Below the pieces are notes generated by a model. That model was given only the letters and a program-made list of their open reading frames with translations. It did not search any database and was not told the DNA's origin. A DNA stretch of 64,000 bases from Alkaliphilus oremlandii OhILAs. Lineage in GTDB: Bacteria > Bacillota > Clostridia > Peptostreptococcales > Natronincolaceae. The stretch lies in assembly GCF_000018325.1 (NCBI RefSeq), contig NC_009922.1:2790001-2854000 (forward strand). The letters run 5' to 3'. The position numbers and the translations under genes are program-made. Below are positions 45,906 to 54,011 of this stretch, one piece after another. Every line of letters starts with the position of its first letter. The stretch's first letter is position 1.

Positions 45906-47135
45906 TCATTTTTCTTTTACGATGATTCCCTCTTTTATAGTTTTATCAGGAGATAGTATAACTCTGTCCCCTTCCTCTAATCCACTCAGTATTTCTACCT
46001 GCCTTCCGCTTTTTATTCCCTGCTTCACTTCTCTTATTACTGCCTTGTCTTTCTCAACTACAAAGATACAGTCCTTTTCATCAAGATTGAATACCGCATT
46101 CTCTGGTATTAATACGGTGTTGCTTTTACTATCGGCGATAATTTTAACATCTAGGTCATATTCCGGTTTCAGATTATTCACAGCTTCCTTCATCTCAATG
46201 TCTACCTTCACCCTTTTTTGTTGAAGCCCTAGATTCGATATCTTGCTAAAGGCATTGGGATGAATTTTCTCTACGACACCCTCTAAGTTTTCTATCCCTA
46301 AATCTTTGTTCGAAATCACCACTTTTGCATTTTCATGAACCTTGGCTATATCGCCAACTAAAATATCGCTTTCTATATAGAGCTGATTCATATTGCCGAT
46401 TTCCATAACGGGCGTTCCAGGCTGTAAGTAATTGCCTTTCTCCACCAACTTGCTTACTACAGTGCCATCTATTGGAGCAACGATCGTAAAGTTTTCACCA
46501 GATTTCTCTAACGCCTGCCTTTGCAGGTCTAATTGCTTTAGCTGTGCTTCATATTGAATCACTGTATTCTCCGATACAGGCTTTTTCATCAGTTCTAAAT
46601 CCAGCTTAACCTTTTCTAAATTGTTTCCTTCTGTTTCTAAGCTTCTTAAAGCATTTTGATATTCCTCATTGCTAATAGCTCCCGCATCATATAATACCTT
46701 TTTATTACGGACGACCTCTTCGGCTGTTCTGATTCTTTTTTCTATCTCCTTAATTTCTAAATCCAGCTTTTCAATAGCTCTTGAATCTGTAGGTTTTTTA
46801 GCTTCGTTATATTGAGCTAAGATAGCCGAACGTTGACTTTCTAGCTCTGCGATCTGTCTTGAAAGCTTCTCTCCATCTAGTTTTACCAATACATCCCCTT
46901 TTTTTATTTCATCCCCTATATCTACAAACACATCTGTAACTGTACCTACTGCATTTGCATAAACATTTGCATTGTTTTTGGATTTTACAACGCCCAATTC
47001 CTCCACATATTCCCATATATCCCCACGTATGGCCGCTCCCATGTTCACTTCCACCGCTGTACTTCTATTGGTCATATACACCACTGCTACTACCATCAAT
47101 ACGACAATAATTCCAATACCAATCTTTTTTTTCAT
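45906..47135 (-). CDS. Efflux adaptor (HlyD family), last gene of tetR operon
   Basis: 409 residues. An N-terminal anchor (IGIGIIVVLMVVAVVYM) is followed by the lipoyl half motifs YANAVGTVTDVFVDIGDEIK and APIDGTVVSKLVEKGNYLQP around a long coiled-coil hairpin. C-terminal barrel and membrane-proximal domains end with EEGDRVILSPDKTI. It lies 54 bases after the permease gene. Together with the ATPase and permease it should form an exporter complex, possibly contacting the TolC-like protein encoded beyond tetR. Confidence 0.92.
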   Translation of the reverse strand: MKKKIGIGIIVVLMVVAVVYMTNRSTAVEVNMGAAIRGDIWEYVEELGVVKSKNNANVYANAVGTVTDVFVDIGDEIKKGDVLVKLDGEKLSRQIAELESQRSAILAQYNEAKKPTDSRAIEKLDLEIKEIEKRIRTAEEVVRNKKVLYDAGAISNEEYQNALRSLETEGNNLEKVKLDLELMKKPVSENTVIQYEAQLKQLDLQRQALEKSGENFTIVAPIDGTVVSKLVEKGNYLQPGTPVMEIGNMNQLYIESDILVGDIAKVHENAKVVISNKDLGIENLEGVVEKIHPNAFSKISNLGLQQKRVKVDIEMKEAVNNLKPEYDLDVKIIADSKSNTVLIPENAVFNLDEKDCIFVVEKDKAVIREVKQGIKSGRQVEILSGLEEGDRVILSPDKTIKEGIIVKEK

Positions 47136-47189
47136 CCAATCTCACATCCTTAATATATATATTAGAATTTTCTAATCCTAGGATCTCCT

Positions 47190-49547
47190 CTAAGATACTC
47201 TGTTTTTAAGAGCATCCATAAAGTTTAATTTATGAATCTTTCTAATGGTAGAAAGCTGCGCCACTGCAACAAATATTACCGTAGCGATTGCGGTTATAAT
47301 ATAGCTTTTTAAACTAATGATTACTGGAATATTATAGATCTCTGTAGAAACTGCCGATGCCATCCCCTTACACATTCCATAGCCCAAAGGCATACCTAAG
47401 GCTATTCCAAGTAATGCCATTAGCCCATTTTCTCTAGTAATTAATTTATAGATATCTTTTTTATCAAAGCCCATAACCCGCAAGGATGAAAATTCCATCG
47501 TTCTTTCACTAATGCTGATGATCGTAATGTTATATACAATAGCAAAACCTAAAATTCCACCAAAAATCATCATGGTTCCCATGGAATATATAATCATATC
47601 CATAAACTCTAAAATGCTATTTTTCATATCTTCAATCGATTGTATCTGTTTTATATTTTTTATATTCTGAAGCTTTGTCACTACATCATCATTGGCGTTT
47701 AATAAAGCTCCCGTAATCACACCTTTTTCTCCCAATACGTTATTCATCATATGGATATCCATATACCCATTGCTTCCCAAATACTGAATAATAATATCCT
47801 TTACTACAACAATCTTTTCTTCATGATCCGGCATAAAGCTTTTTATTACGATTTCATCCCCTATTTTAACATCAAGGGTCTCTGCTAATATTTTAGAAAG
47901 AACAATCCCTTCTTGAGGGAGTTTAATTTCCACTCCAGATAGATTCTTAAAGTTGTACAGCTGAGTATCTCTCGGTATGCCGATCACACTGACTGCCTTT
48001 TTCCGCCAGCCTCTGCTTAGCTCCAAAGGGACTTCGGTCTTTGGCTCCATATAATCTATATCAATGAGCTTAGATAGCTCTAGCAGCGCATTGCGGTCCA
48101 TAGGAACTGCAAAATCTATATTATAATCCATCGTTTGTAGTTCTCCATATTGCATCGTAAATAGACTGTCGAAAACAGAGGACATAAATACGGGCACCAT
48201 GGTTATGCTATAGGTCAAGGCTATTCCTAAAACTAAAAATACGGCTCTCCTTTTGTTTCTCGCTATGTTTCTAATTACCATTTTCCAGCTAAAAGAGATT
48301 TTGCTCCAAATAAATTTAACTTTTTCTAACCAAAATCTTTTACCTACTTTCGGTGCTTCCGGCTTCATGGCATCTGCTGGGAAAATTTTCAGAACGCTTC
48401 TTGCGCCAATTAACCCAGATAGTATGCAGAATATACTCGTTAATCCAATGCCATAGACAAAGTAGATATAATAGATCTTCGTTTTAAACATAGGAATATT
48501 CATATATACCATATACAGATTCGTAAATAGAACGGAAAGAGGTATGCTTAAGATCATACCAATAACGGAGCCCGCTAATCCAATTAATATAGAGTATTTC
48601 GTATAATGACTTAAGATGTCGCTGTTGCTATAGCCTAGTGCCTTCATGATACCAATATAGATTCTATCGTTTTTTACAATCCTAGATAGCATAATATTAA
48701 TAATGACACCTGCAACCATTAAGAACAAGAACGTAATGGAAGATGCCATGGTCTCCAAAGACTCCACTTCTTGCATCATCATGCTATGGCTTAATTGATC
48801 TTCTCTTTTCACAATTCTTTTGACACCGTATCGATCCAATTCGTCTTCTATTGCATCTACAATGCTATGGATTTTGTTGCGATAATTCTCATCTATCTTT
48901 ATTACGACCTCATTGTAGCTGCCTTGGAATCCTAGAGAAGACTGGGCAAATTCGTCGGTAACGTATATAACACCAAATTTTTCAGGAGCAGGTAGTAAAG
49001 CCTGTTCATTTTCCATTAAATAAATATATTCGGGGCTGCCTACAACACCAATTACATCGAGTGCATATTCTGTTCCTCCAATATAAGGTATGATCTTATC
49101 TCCTAGGGCCATGCCCCTTGCATCGAAGAACTGCCCAAGAACTACTGTCGTCCTCAGATGTTCTTCTAATTCTTCTCCCTCTAAGGTAAATACGTTATTA
49201 AGGATATTCTCTTCCTTTGGTAGGGATACCATTCTTACAGTAACCTTTTCCTTAGGATTTGCCACTCGCAAAGGTACATCTGCACTTACTCTTCCTTGAG
49301 CCATTTCAATTCCATCAATATCCAGAAGCTGATCTATGGCTGTTTTAGGTATTTTAGATACCTCTACAAAAACATCTGCAAAGTTTGTAGCCTCGTAATA
49401 CTGAAGGATTGAATTGTTAAGGTTATCTGCAACCATACTAAAGGAAATGTAAATCGTTAATGCCAATACAATGGTTACTGAAATAGAAATAAATTGCCCT
49501 TTAGAATTTTTTATTAGCCTCAATAGCCTTACATCTAATTTTTTCAT
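47190..49547 (-). CDS. ABC transporter permease with two FtsX domains
   Basis: 785 residues from the ATG at 49547; this ATG overlaps the ATPase stop (TAATG), indicating coupled translation. A GTG two codons earlier is possible. The N-terminal helix is followed by an external domain of about 220 residues, a three-helix FtsX bundle (YIGIMKALGYSNSDILSHY), a fourth helix, a second external domain and a C-terminal bundle (FSSLRVMGFDKKDIYKLI). This duplicated FtsX layout is typical of exporters of antimicrobials or lipids. The substrate is unknown. Confidence 0.92.
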   Translation of the reverse strand: MKKLDVRLLRLIKNSKGQFISISVTIVLALTIYISFSMVADNLNNSILQYYEATNFADVFVEVSKIPKTAIDQLLDIDGIEMAQGRVSADVPLRVANPKEKVTVRMVSLPKEENILNNVFTLEGEELEEHLRTTVVLGQFFDARGMALGDKIIPYIGGTEYALDVIGVVGSPEYIYLMENEQALLPAPEKFGVIYVTDEFAQSSLGFQGSYNEVVIKIDENYRNKIHSIVDAIEDELDRYGVKRIVKREDQLSHSMMMQEVESLETMASSITFLFLMVAGVIINIMLSRIVKNDRIYIGIMKALGYSNSDILSHYTKYSILIGLAGSVIGMILSIPLSVLFTNLYMVYMNIPMFKTKIYYIYFVYGIGLTSIFCILSGLIGARSVLKIFPADAMKPEAPKVGKRFWLEKVKFIWSKISFSWKMVIRNIARNKRRAVFLVLGIALTYSITMVPVFMSSVFDSLFTMQYGELQTMDYNIDFAVPMDRNALLELSKLIDIDYMEPKTEVPLELSRGWRKKAVSVIGIPRDTQLYNFKNLSGVEIKLPQEGIVLSKILAETLDVKIGDEIVIKSFMPDHEEKIVVVKDIIIQYLGSNGYMDIHMMNNVLGEKGVITGALLNANDDVVTKLQNIKNIKQIQSIEDMKNSILEFMDMIIYSMGTMMIFGGILGFAIVYNITIISISERTMEFSSLRVMGFDKKDIYKLITRENGLMALLGIALGMPLGYGMCKGMASAVSTEIYNIPVIISLKSYIITAIATVIFVAVAQLSTIRKIHKLNFMDALKNRVS

Positions 49548-50257
49548 TACCACTCAATCCTTTCAGGGCTGATTGGGTTTTCATTGATTTTAGTTTCAAT
49601 AATTTCTCCACTTCGCATTTTAATGACTCGGTCCGCCATTTCCCCTATTGGCATGTTATGGGTAATTATAACAATGGTCTTATTGTATTTCCTGTTAACG
49701 TCCTTCAGTAAGCTTAGAATTCTTATGCCGGTCTCAAAGTCAAGAGCGCCTGTGGGTTCGTCACATAAAAGCAATGCAGGATTCTTAGCTACTGCTCTAG
49801 CAATTGCAACCCGTTGCTGCTCCCCACCACTCATCTGGGCAGGGAAGTGATCCTTTCTTTCTTCTAAGCCTACGCTCGCCAGTACTTGATCAATGTTTAA
49901 GGCATCTCTACAAATTTCTGTAGCTAGCTCAACATTTTCTCTTGCAGTTAAACTTGCCATTAGGTTATAAAATTGAAATACGAAACCAATTTTATCCTTA
50001 CGATAAGCCGTTAGCTTTTTATCGCTGTAATTCGTAATATCCTCTTCTTCCATAAAAACCTTACCCTCTGTAGGCAAATCCATTCCACCTAAAATATTCA
50101 ACAGTGTACTCTTGCCAGAACCACTGGGTCCCAATATGACTACAAATTCTCCTTCGTATATCTCCAGATTTACATTTTTGGCAGCTGCAACGGTTACTTC
50201 ACCCATCTGATACAGTTTGCTAATGTTCTCTACCTTCATTAAAACCTTGCTTCCCAC
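49547..50257 (-). CDS. ABC transporter ATP-binding protein (tetR operon)
   Basis: 236 residues. Walker A GPSGSGKS is at 43-50, the signature MSGGEQQR, and Walker B LLLCDEPTGALD. A GTG at 50257 is 9 bases after AAGGGG and is taken as start; an ATG at codon 7 is also preceded by AAGG and could be used. The gene sits 13 bases after tetR and overlaps the permease start by one base. It belongs to the LolD/MacB export class. Confidence 0.94.
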   Translation of the reverse strand: MGSKVLMKVENISKLYQMGEVTVAAAKNVNLEIYEGEFVVILGPSGSGKSTLLNILGGMDLPTEGKVFMEEEDITNYSDKKLTAYRKDKIGFVFQFYNLMASLTARENVELATEICRDALNIDQVLASVGLEERKDHFPAQMSGGEQQRVAIARAVAKNPALLLCDEPTGALDFETGIRILSLLKDVNRKYNKTIVIITHNMPIGEMADRVIKMRSGEIIETKINENPISPERIEW

Positions 50258-50270
50258 ATTGCTTCACCCC

Positions 50271-50849
50271 TTATTTTCTTCCGAATAGGCCATATTTGAG
50301 AAAATCGTAGAATTTTTCTGCAAAAGCTTCTATGTCTTCTTTCGTGTTGGATATCTCTTCAAAATTTCTTGCAAAACCATCCATTAAAGAAATTAGAACG
50401 TTGGCTACAAAGCCTTCATCAACCTGCCTTATCTCCCCTCTTTCCATACCCTCTCTAATAATATCTTCAAATAGGATCGTTGCCATTCTCTTCTTTTCCT
50501 TCATTACCTTATCTAAAATATAGGGCATCTCCATTACATCCTTATAGAAAGCCAAGGAGTACTTCCTCGATTGCTCTATGTTTATCTTTAATAAACCATC
50601 TATTTTATTAAGAGTTCCTTCGATGTCCTTTATATTGTCTTCTATATATCCAAACATTCTAGCTGTAATTAAATCCAAAACCTTTAAAAAAAGTTCCTCC
50701 TTCGAAGAAAAATATCGATAAATTGTCATTTTACTAATACCTGCTGCTTCTGCAATCTGATCCATGGATACTGCTTTATATCCTAAATTTACAAACAGCT
50801 CTTCTGCTTTTTCTATTAATCGGTTATATTTTATTTTACTTTGATTCAT
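50271..50849 (-). CDS. TetR family transcriptional repressor
   Basis: 192 residues from the ATG at 50849, chosen because AGGAGGAA stands 6 bases upstream; a longer frame starts eight codons earlier. The N-terminal TetR helix-turn-helix reads AAGISKMTIYRYFSSKEELF. The C-terminal ligand domain is helical. It is the first gene of an ATPase-permease-adaptor operon and probably represses it. A 27-bp palindrome overlaps its own promoter and recurs before the TolC-like gene, so it likely controls both. The inducer is unknown, probably a substrate of the exporter. Confidence 0.93.
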   Translation of the reverse strand: MNQSKIKYNRLIEKAEELFVNLGYKAVSMDQIAEAAGISKMTIYRYFSSKEELFLKVLDLITARMFGYIEDNIKDIEGTLNKIDGLLKINIEQSRKYSLAFYKDVMEMPYILDKVMKEKKRMATILFEDIIREGMERGEIRQVDEGFVANVLISLMDGFARNFEEISNTKEDIEAFAEKFYDFLKYGLFGRK

Positions 50850-50885
50850 TATAAATTTCCTCCTACAATGCATTCAATAAATTAT

Positions 50886-50941
50886 ACTATTGTACTTATA
50901 TAGTATAATAGTATTATATATTTCGAAAAGTATTCTGTCAA
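50886..50941 (-). promoter_or_regulatory. tetR operon promoter and 27-bp palindromic operator
   Basis: Minus-strand TTGACA (50936-50941), exactly 17 bases, TATAAT (50913-50918), the consensus sigma-A promoter. The operator at 50886-50912 directly follows the -10: ACTATT-G-TACT, five bases, AGTA-T-AATAGT. The same promoter-operator design is found before the TolC-like gene. Confidence 0.88.
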
Positions 50942-50942
50942 T

Positions 50943-50978
50943 AAAAAAACATAGCATGAAAACTATGCTATGTTTTTT
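50943..50978 (-). terminator. Terminator of the TolC-like gene
   Basis: Stem AAAAAACATAGCAT...ATGCTATGTTTTTT, bidirectional, placed directly before the tetR promoter. Confidence 0.9.
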
Positions 50979-50989
50979 GGATTCTATTA

Positions 50990-52204
50990 TTATTTTGTTT
51001 TAGTTAGCCCCATACTATCTTGGAAGTTGATTAAAGCAGTATGGTATTGATGCAAGTGATTCATATAAGCTTTCTTAGATTCCATTAGAGAAATCCTAGC
51101 CTCTGTTACTTCCTTTGTAGTATTCATTCCCAGTTCGTAGTTTAACTCCGCAATCTCCAGGGATTTTTCAGCTAATTTTATAGACTCTTGATATATTTCT
51201 ATATTATCCCTTACACTACTCAAATTAAAATGAGCGGATCTTAATCCCATTTCAATTAAAGCTTCAGCAGATTGCATATTTTTATAGGCTTCTTCAATTG
51301 CTATTTCCTGCTCTTTATATTTATAAGTCATACTCGGATATTTTATACTTAATGCTTTTAATACTATTTTTTGTATTTCATAATTTTCTTTCGCTACTTT
51401 TAGAGCGCTGTTATTATCCAGTGCTTGCTTAATCGCTTTCTCTAAATCAATATCTTCATATTTAGGATTTTCAATTTTATCCAATAATACTACTTCTGTA
51501 TCTAACCCGATACCTAGTACATTATTAAAACTTAATAGTTGTACTTGATACATTACCTTTGCTGCTTCGTATACGGACTTTGCCTGTGTAACTGCCATGT
51601 TGGTCAGTAAAAGCTGGTGCTCTGAAATCTGCCCATTGGCTAAAAGCAGTTTGTTTTTATTATATTGATCTTGTGCCAATTTAAAATTTTCTTCGGCTAT
51701 ATTTTTTTCTTCTTGCTTTAAAAGTAAATCGTAATATGCTTTACTCACATTATTCGTTATATCGCTAATTAACTTTTCTTTATCCAACTTTACTTGGTTA
51801 AGTGTAAAATCCACATGTCTCTGTACAGCACCCATTGCATGTAGCTCTCTATTCACTGAGAGATCTTGCGTAACTGCAGGGTAAATCATTGGTGGCATAT
51901 CCATACTACCTTTTTCTGTTTTGTTATATGCTTTAATATCCCTCATATTTTGATCATACTCAAATTGTTGCTTTTCTATCTTAATATCTTGTATACTGAT
52001 GTCTTTATTATGCTCTAAGGCATAGTCGATCGCTTCTTTTAAAGTTAACTTTACTATATTCTGTTCCTTTTTACTAACAACCTTTGTATCGGAGCTTTCT
52101 TTACTACTTGTTGCTGCAGCTTCTATAGCAAATGTATGTACCCCACTATTTACTGCTGTTAAAGTGATTAATGTTCCCATTGCAATAGCCTTTTTAAAGT
52201 TCAT
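50990..52204 (-). CDS. TolC-like (outer membrane efflux family) exported protein
   Basis: 404 residues. A signal peptide (about 1-28) is followed by the internally duplicated helical hairpins typical of the TolC family: LTLKEAIDYALEHNKDI near residue 53, then the long helices with LAQDQYNKNKLLLANGQISE, and a second copy beginning DLEKAIKQALDNNSALKVAK with AELNYELGMNTTKEVTEA. The beta-barrel segments of diderm TolC are short or lacking, as in other TolC-like proteins of Clostridia. AGGAGGAG precedes the ATG. It has its own promoter and an operator nearly identical to that of tetR, so it is probably a partner of the tetR efflux operon. Confidence 0.85.
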   Translation of the reverse strand: MNFKKAIAMGTLITLTAVNSGVHTFAIEAAATSSKESSDTKVVSKKEQNIVKLTLKEAIDYALEHNKDISIQDIKIEKQQFEYDQNMRDIKAYNKTEKGSMDMPPMIYPAVTQDLSVNRELHAMGAVQRHVDFTLNQVKLDKEKLISDITNNVSKAYYDLLLKQEEKNIAEENFKLAQDQYNKNKLLLANGQISEHQLLLTNMAVTQAKSVYEAAKVMYQVQLLSFNNVLGIGLDTEVVLLDKIENPKYEDIDLEKAIKQALDNNSALKVAKENYEIQKIVLKALSIKYPSMTYKYKEQEIAIEEAYKNMQSAEALIEMGLRSAHFNLSSVRDNIEIYQESIKLAEKSLEIAELNYELGMNTTKEVTEARISLMESKKAYMNHLHQYHTALINFQDSMGLTKTK

Positions 52205-52300
52205 GTTTCTCCTCCTATTCTTTATTCCTATTTACAAATTTCTTTCTTATTATACATCACTGCATATCTTTTTGCTAGTCATATGTTATTACAAAACAAT

Positions 52301-52356
52301 ACTATTGTACTTTAAAAGTCTAATAGTATTATATGTTTCAAAAATTTTTCTGTCAA
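52301..52356 (-). promoter_or_regulatory. TolC-like gene promoter and operator, twin of the tetR one
   Basis: Minus-strand TTGACA (52351-52356), 17 bases, TATAAT (52328-52333). The operator at 52301-52327 reads ACTATT-G-TACT, five bases, AGTC-T-AATAGT, differing from a perfect palindrome by one inner base. Surrounding bases also match the tetR promoter. Confidence 0.88.
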
Positions 52357-52446
52357 TAACTATTAAATCTAGAAATATAATAGTTACGTTCAACGTACTG
52401 ATTCCATCTTAAACCTATATTATGAACTCAATATGAACTAAATTAA

Positions 52447-52486
52447 TAAAGTAGGGAGAACTATTTTTATAGTTCTCCCTACTTTA
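52447..52486 (-). terminator. Terminator of the 52503-53000 lipoprotein gene
   Basis: Sixteen-base stem AAAGTAGGGAGAACTA with its complement; it is symmetric and bidirectional. Confidence 0.85.
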
Positions 52487-52502
52487 TTGCAAAACAAAGC
52501 TT

Positions 52503-53000
52503 TTACTGCCAGTTAATTTTATTTTCTTTTTTGGTCTTAACACCTTTCTCTATTACAGTCCCATTTTCTTCTTTTATTAATATCTCGACATCATAATGAT
52601 CATATATTTCTCCGTAGGTTTCATCGCTAGGTCCCTTTAAACCTTCATTCACTGTGTATCCCGACAATGCCTTCAGAAATGATACACCTATTTCTCTTAT
52701 CTTTTCTTTTGGTACATCTTTGTTTGCAGGGACTAACTGTAAAATAATCTTGTTATTTTCTATGTATGCCTTCGCATCCTTGATTTCTTCATACTTTTCA
52801 ATAATGCTTGCACTGCCTGCAAATGCTTCTTCCTTTATTTCAGGGGTTTTCCCCGGTGTAGCATTATTACCTGGCACACCGTTTTTATCTGGTACACCAT
52901 TCTTATCCGGTACAATGTTGTCTGGCTTCCCAGTACGGCTACAACCGATGCTAAAAGTTAGAAGTAATATGATACAAAGTGGAAATAATAATTTTTTCAT
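52503..53000 (-). CDS. Small lipoprotein of unknown function
   Basis: 165 residues. The lipobox FSIGC ends the signal sequence at C20. A low-complexity linker repeats VPDKNG and then VPGNNATPG, suggesting slippage-prone repeats. A small alpha/beta domain follows (DAKAYIENNKIILQLVPANK ... EKIREIGVSFLKALSG), with the look of a YhcN/PepSY-like fold, though I do not claim a family. GGAGTG precedes the ATG. It is monocistronic, between the efflux island and the recombinase. Confidence 0.7.
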   Translation of the reverse strand: MKKLLFPLCIILLLTFSIGCSRTGKPDNIVPDKNGVPDKNGVPGNNATPGKTPEIKEEAFAGSASIIEKYEEIKDAKAYIENNKIILQLVPANKDVPKEKIREIGVSFLKALSGYTVNEGLKGPSDETYGEIYDHYDVEILIKEENGTVIEKGVKTKKENKINWQ

Positions 53001-53070
53001 AATTTTTCACTCCTTAATTATATAGTAGTACATAGCATGTACAATTATTGGTCCTATTTATTATATCCTC

Positions 53071-53105
53071 AAAAAAATAATTTAGTCTCTAAAATAAGGA
53101 GACTA
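53071..53105 (-). terminator. Terminator of the recombinase gene
   Basis: Minus-strand TAGTCTCC...GAGACTA stem followed by AATTATTTTTTT, about 40 bases after the recombinase stop. Confidence 0.8.
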
Positions 53106-53147
53106 TTTGCTATTTTGATATTTAGTTATATACGTATCATATTATAT

Positions 53148-54008
53148 TTACAAGAGATTAACTGCCTCTTCTAGTTGTCTTAGATCTTGATGGATATACC
53201 GACTGGTAACTCTCAAATCTGAATGACCTAAAAGCTTTTGCACGGCAGGTAGAGGTGCATTTTGAAGAATCAAGTTACTGGCAAAAGAATGTCTTAAAAT
53301 ATGGGCAGATATATTCTTTTCCCAGTTAAGTGAATCCTTAGCAATATGCAGCATACGGTTTATATATTGTGGAGAAAGGCTACCGGTTTTTTTCGTACAA
53401 AAAAATTTATTGCTTTCTACATCTGGTCTTATATTTTTTACATAGTCATCCAATATATAGTAAAGTTTATTGCTAATCGGTATGATTCGATCCTTATCTC
53501 CTTTACCGCTTATTGTATATATTATCTTCTCATCTAACTTAACATTCTCCATCGTCAAGTTTAGAGCTTCAGAAACTCGGAGTCCAGTATAAAAAATTGT
53601 CTGCACAGCTGCCTTGACTATTGAGCTATTTATCTTTTGAATTAGTAAGATGAATTCTTCTTCCGAAAGATAGTCTCTCTCCGTTTGTTTAACCTTTACA
53701 GATTCTAAAAATATTGCTAAGTTTTTCGTACAAAGTTCTCTTTTATATGAATATTTATAGAGGCTCCTAAAAATATATACCACTCGACTTCTAGTCGCAC
53801 TCTTTTTTCCTGACTTTTTTAAATAGTACATATAATCTTCTAAATCTACAGAAGATATTTGTTCCATTTCTTTTTCAAAACCATACTTTTTTTCTAAAAA
53901 CCTTCCAAAGTACCCCAGCTCTTTTTTATAACCTTTTATAGTTTCTTTAGACCTATCTATAGATTCTAAATACCTAAGAAAATTTTCTACTACATTAGAA
54001 TATTTCAT
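53148..54008 (-). CDS. Tyrosine recombinase (XerC/D-like), candidate S-layer invertase
   Basis: Site-specific recombinase of 286 residues from the ATG at 54008, chosen because GGGGGAGC lies just upstream; a GTG five codons earlier overlaps that site. An N-terminal SAM-like core-binding domain (about 1-95) precedes the catalytic domain. All catalytic residues are present: R144 (TGLRVSE), K169 (SGKGDKD), H236 and R239 (AHILRHSF), H262 (LLGHSD) and nucleophile Y271. It is not in the usual housekeeping xer context. It is divergent from a headless S-layer cassette starting only about 70 bases away, the arrangement of recombinases that drive DNA inversion. Confidence 0.93.
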   Translation of the reverse strand: MKYSNVVENFLRYLESIDRSKETIKGYKKELGYFGRFLEKKYGFEKEMEQISSVDLEDYMYYLKKSGKKSATRSRVVYIFRSLYKYSYKRELCTKNLAIFLESVKVKQTERDYLSEEEFILLIQKINSSIVKAAVQTIFYTGLRVSEALNLTMENVKLDEKIIYTISGKGDKDRIIPISNKLYYILDDYVKNIRPDVESNKFFCTKKTGSLSPQYINRMLHIAKDSLNWEKNISAHILRHSFASNLILQNAPLPAVQKLLGHSDLRVTSRYIHQDLRQLEEAVNLL

Positions 54009-54011
54009 ATT

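Noticed and set aside
53148..54008. The recombinase as a housekeeping XerC/XerD or a phage integrase
   Set aside because: There are no phage genes, no tRNA attachment site and no typical xer neighbours; the divergent S-layer cassette is a better context, although a plain Xer role cannot be excluded.
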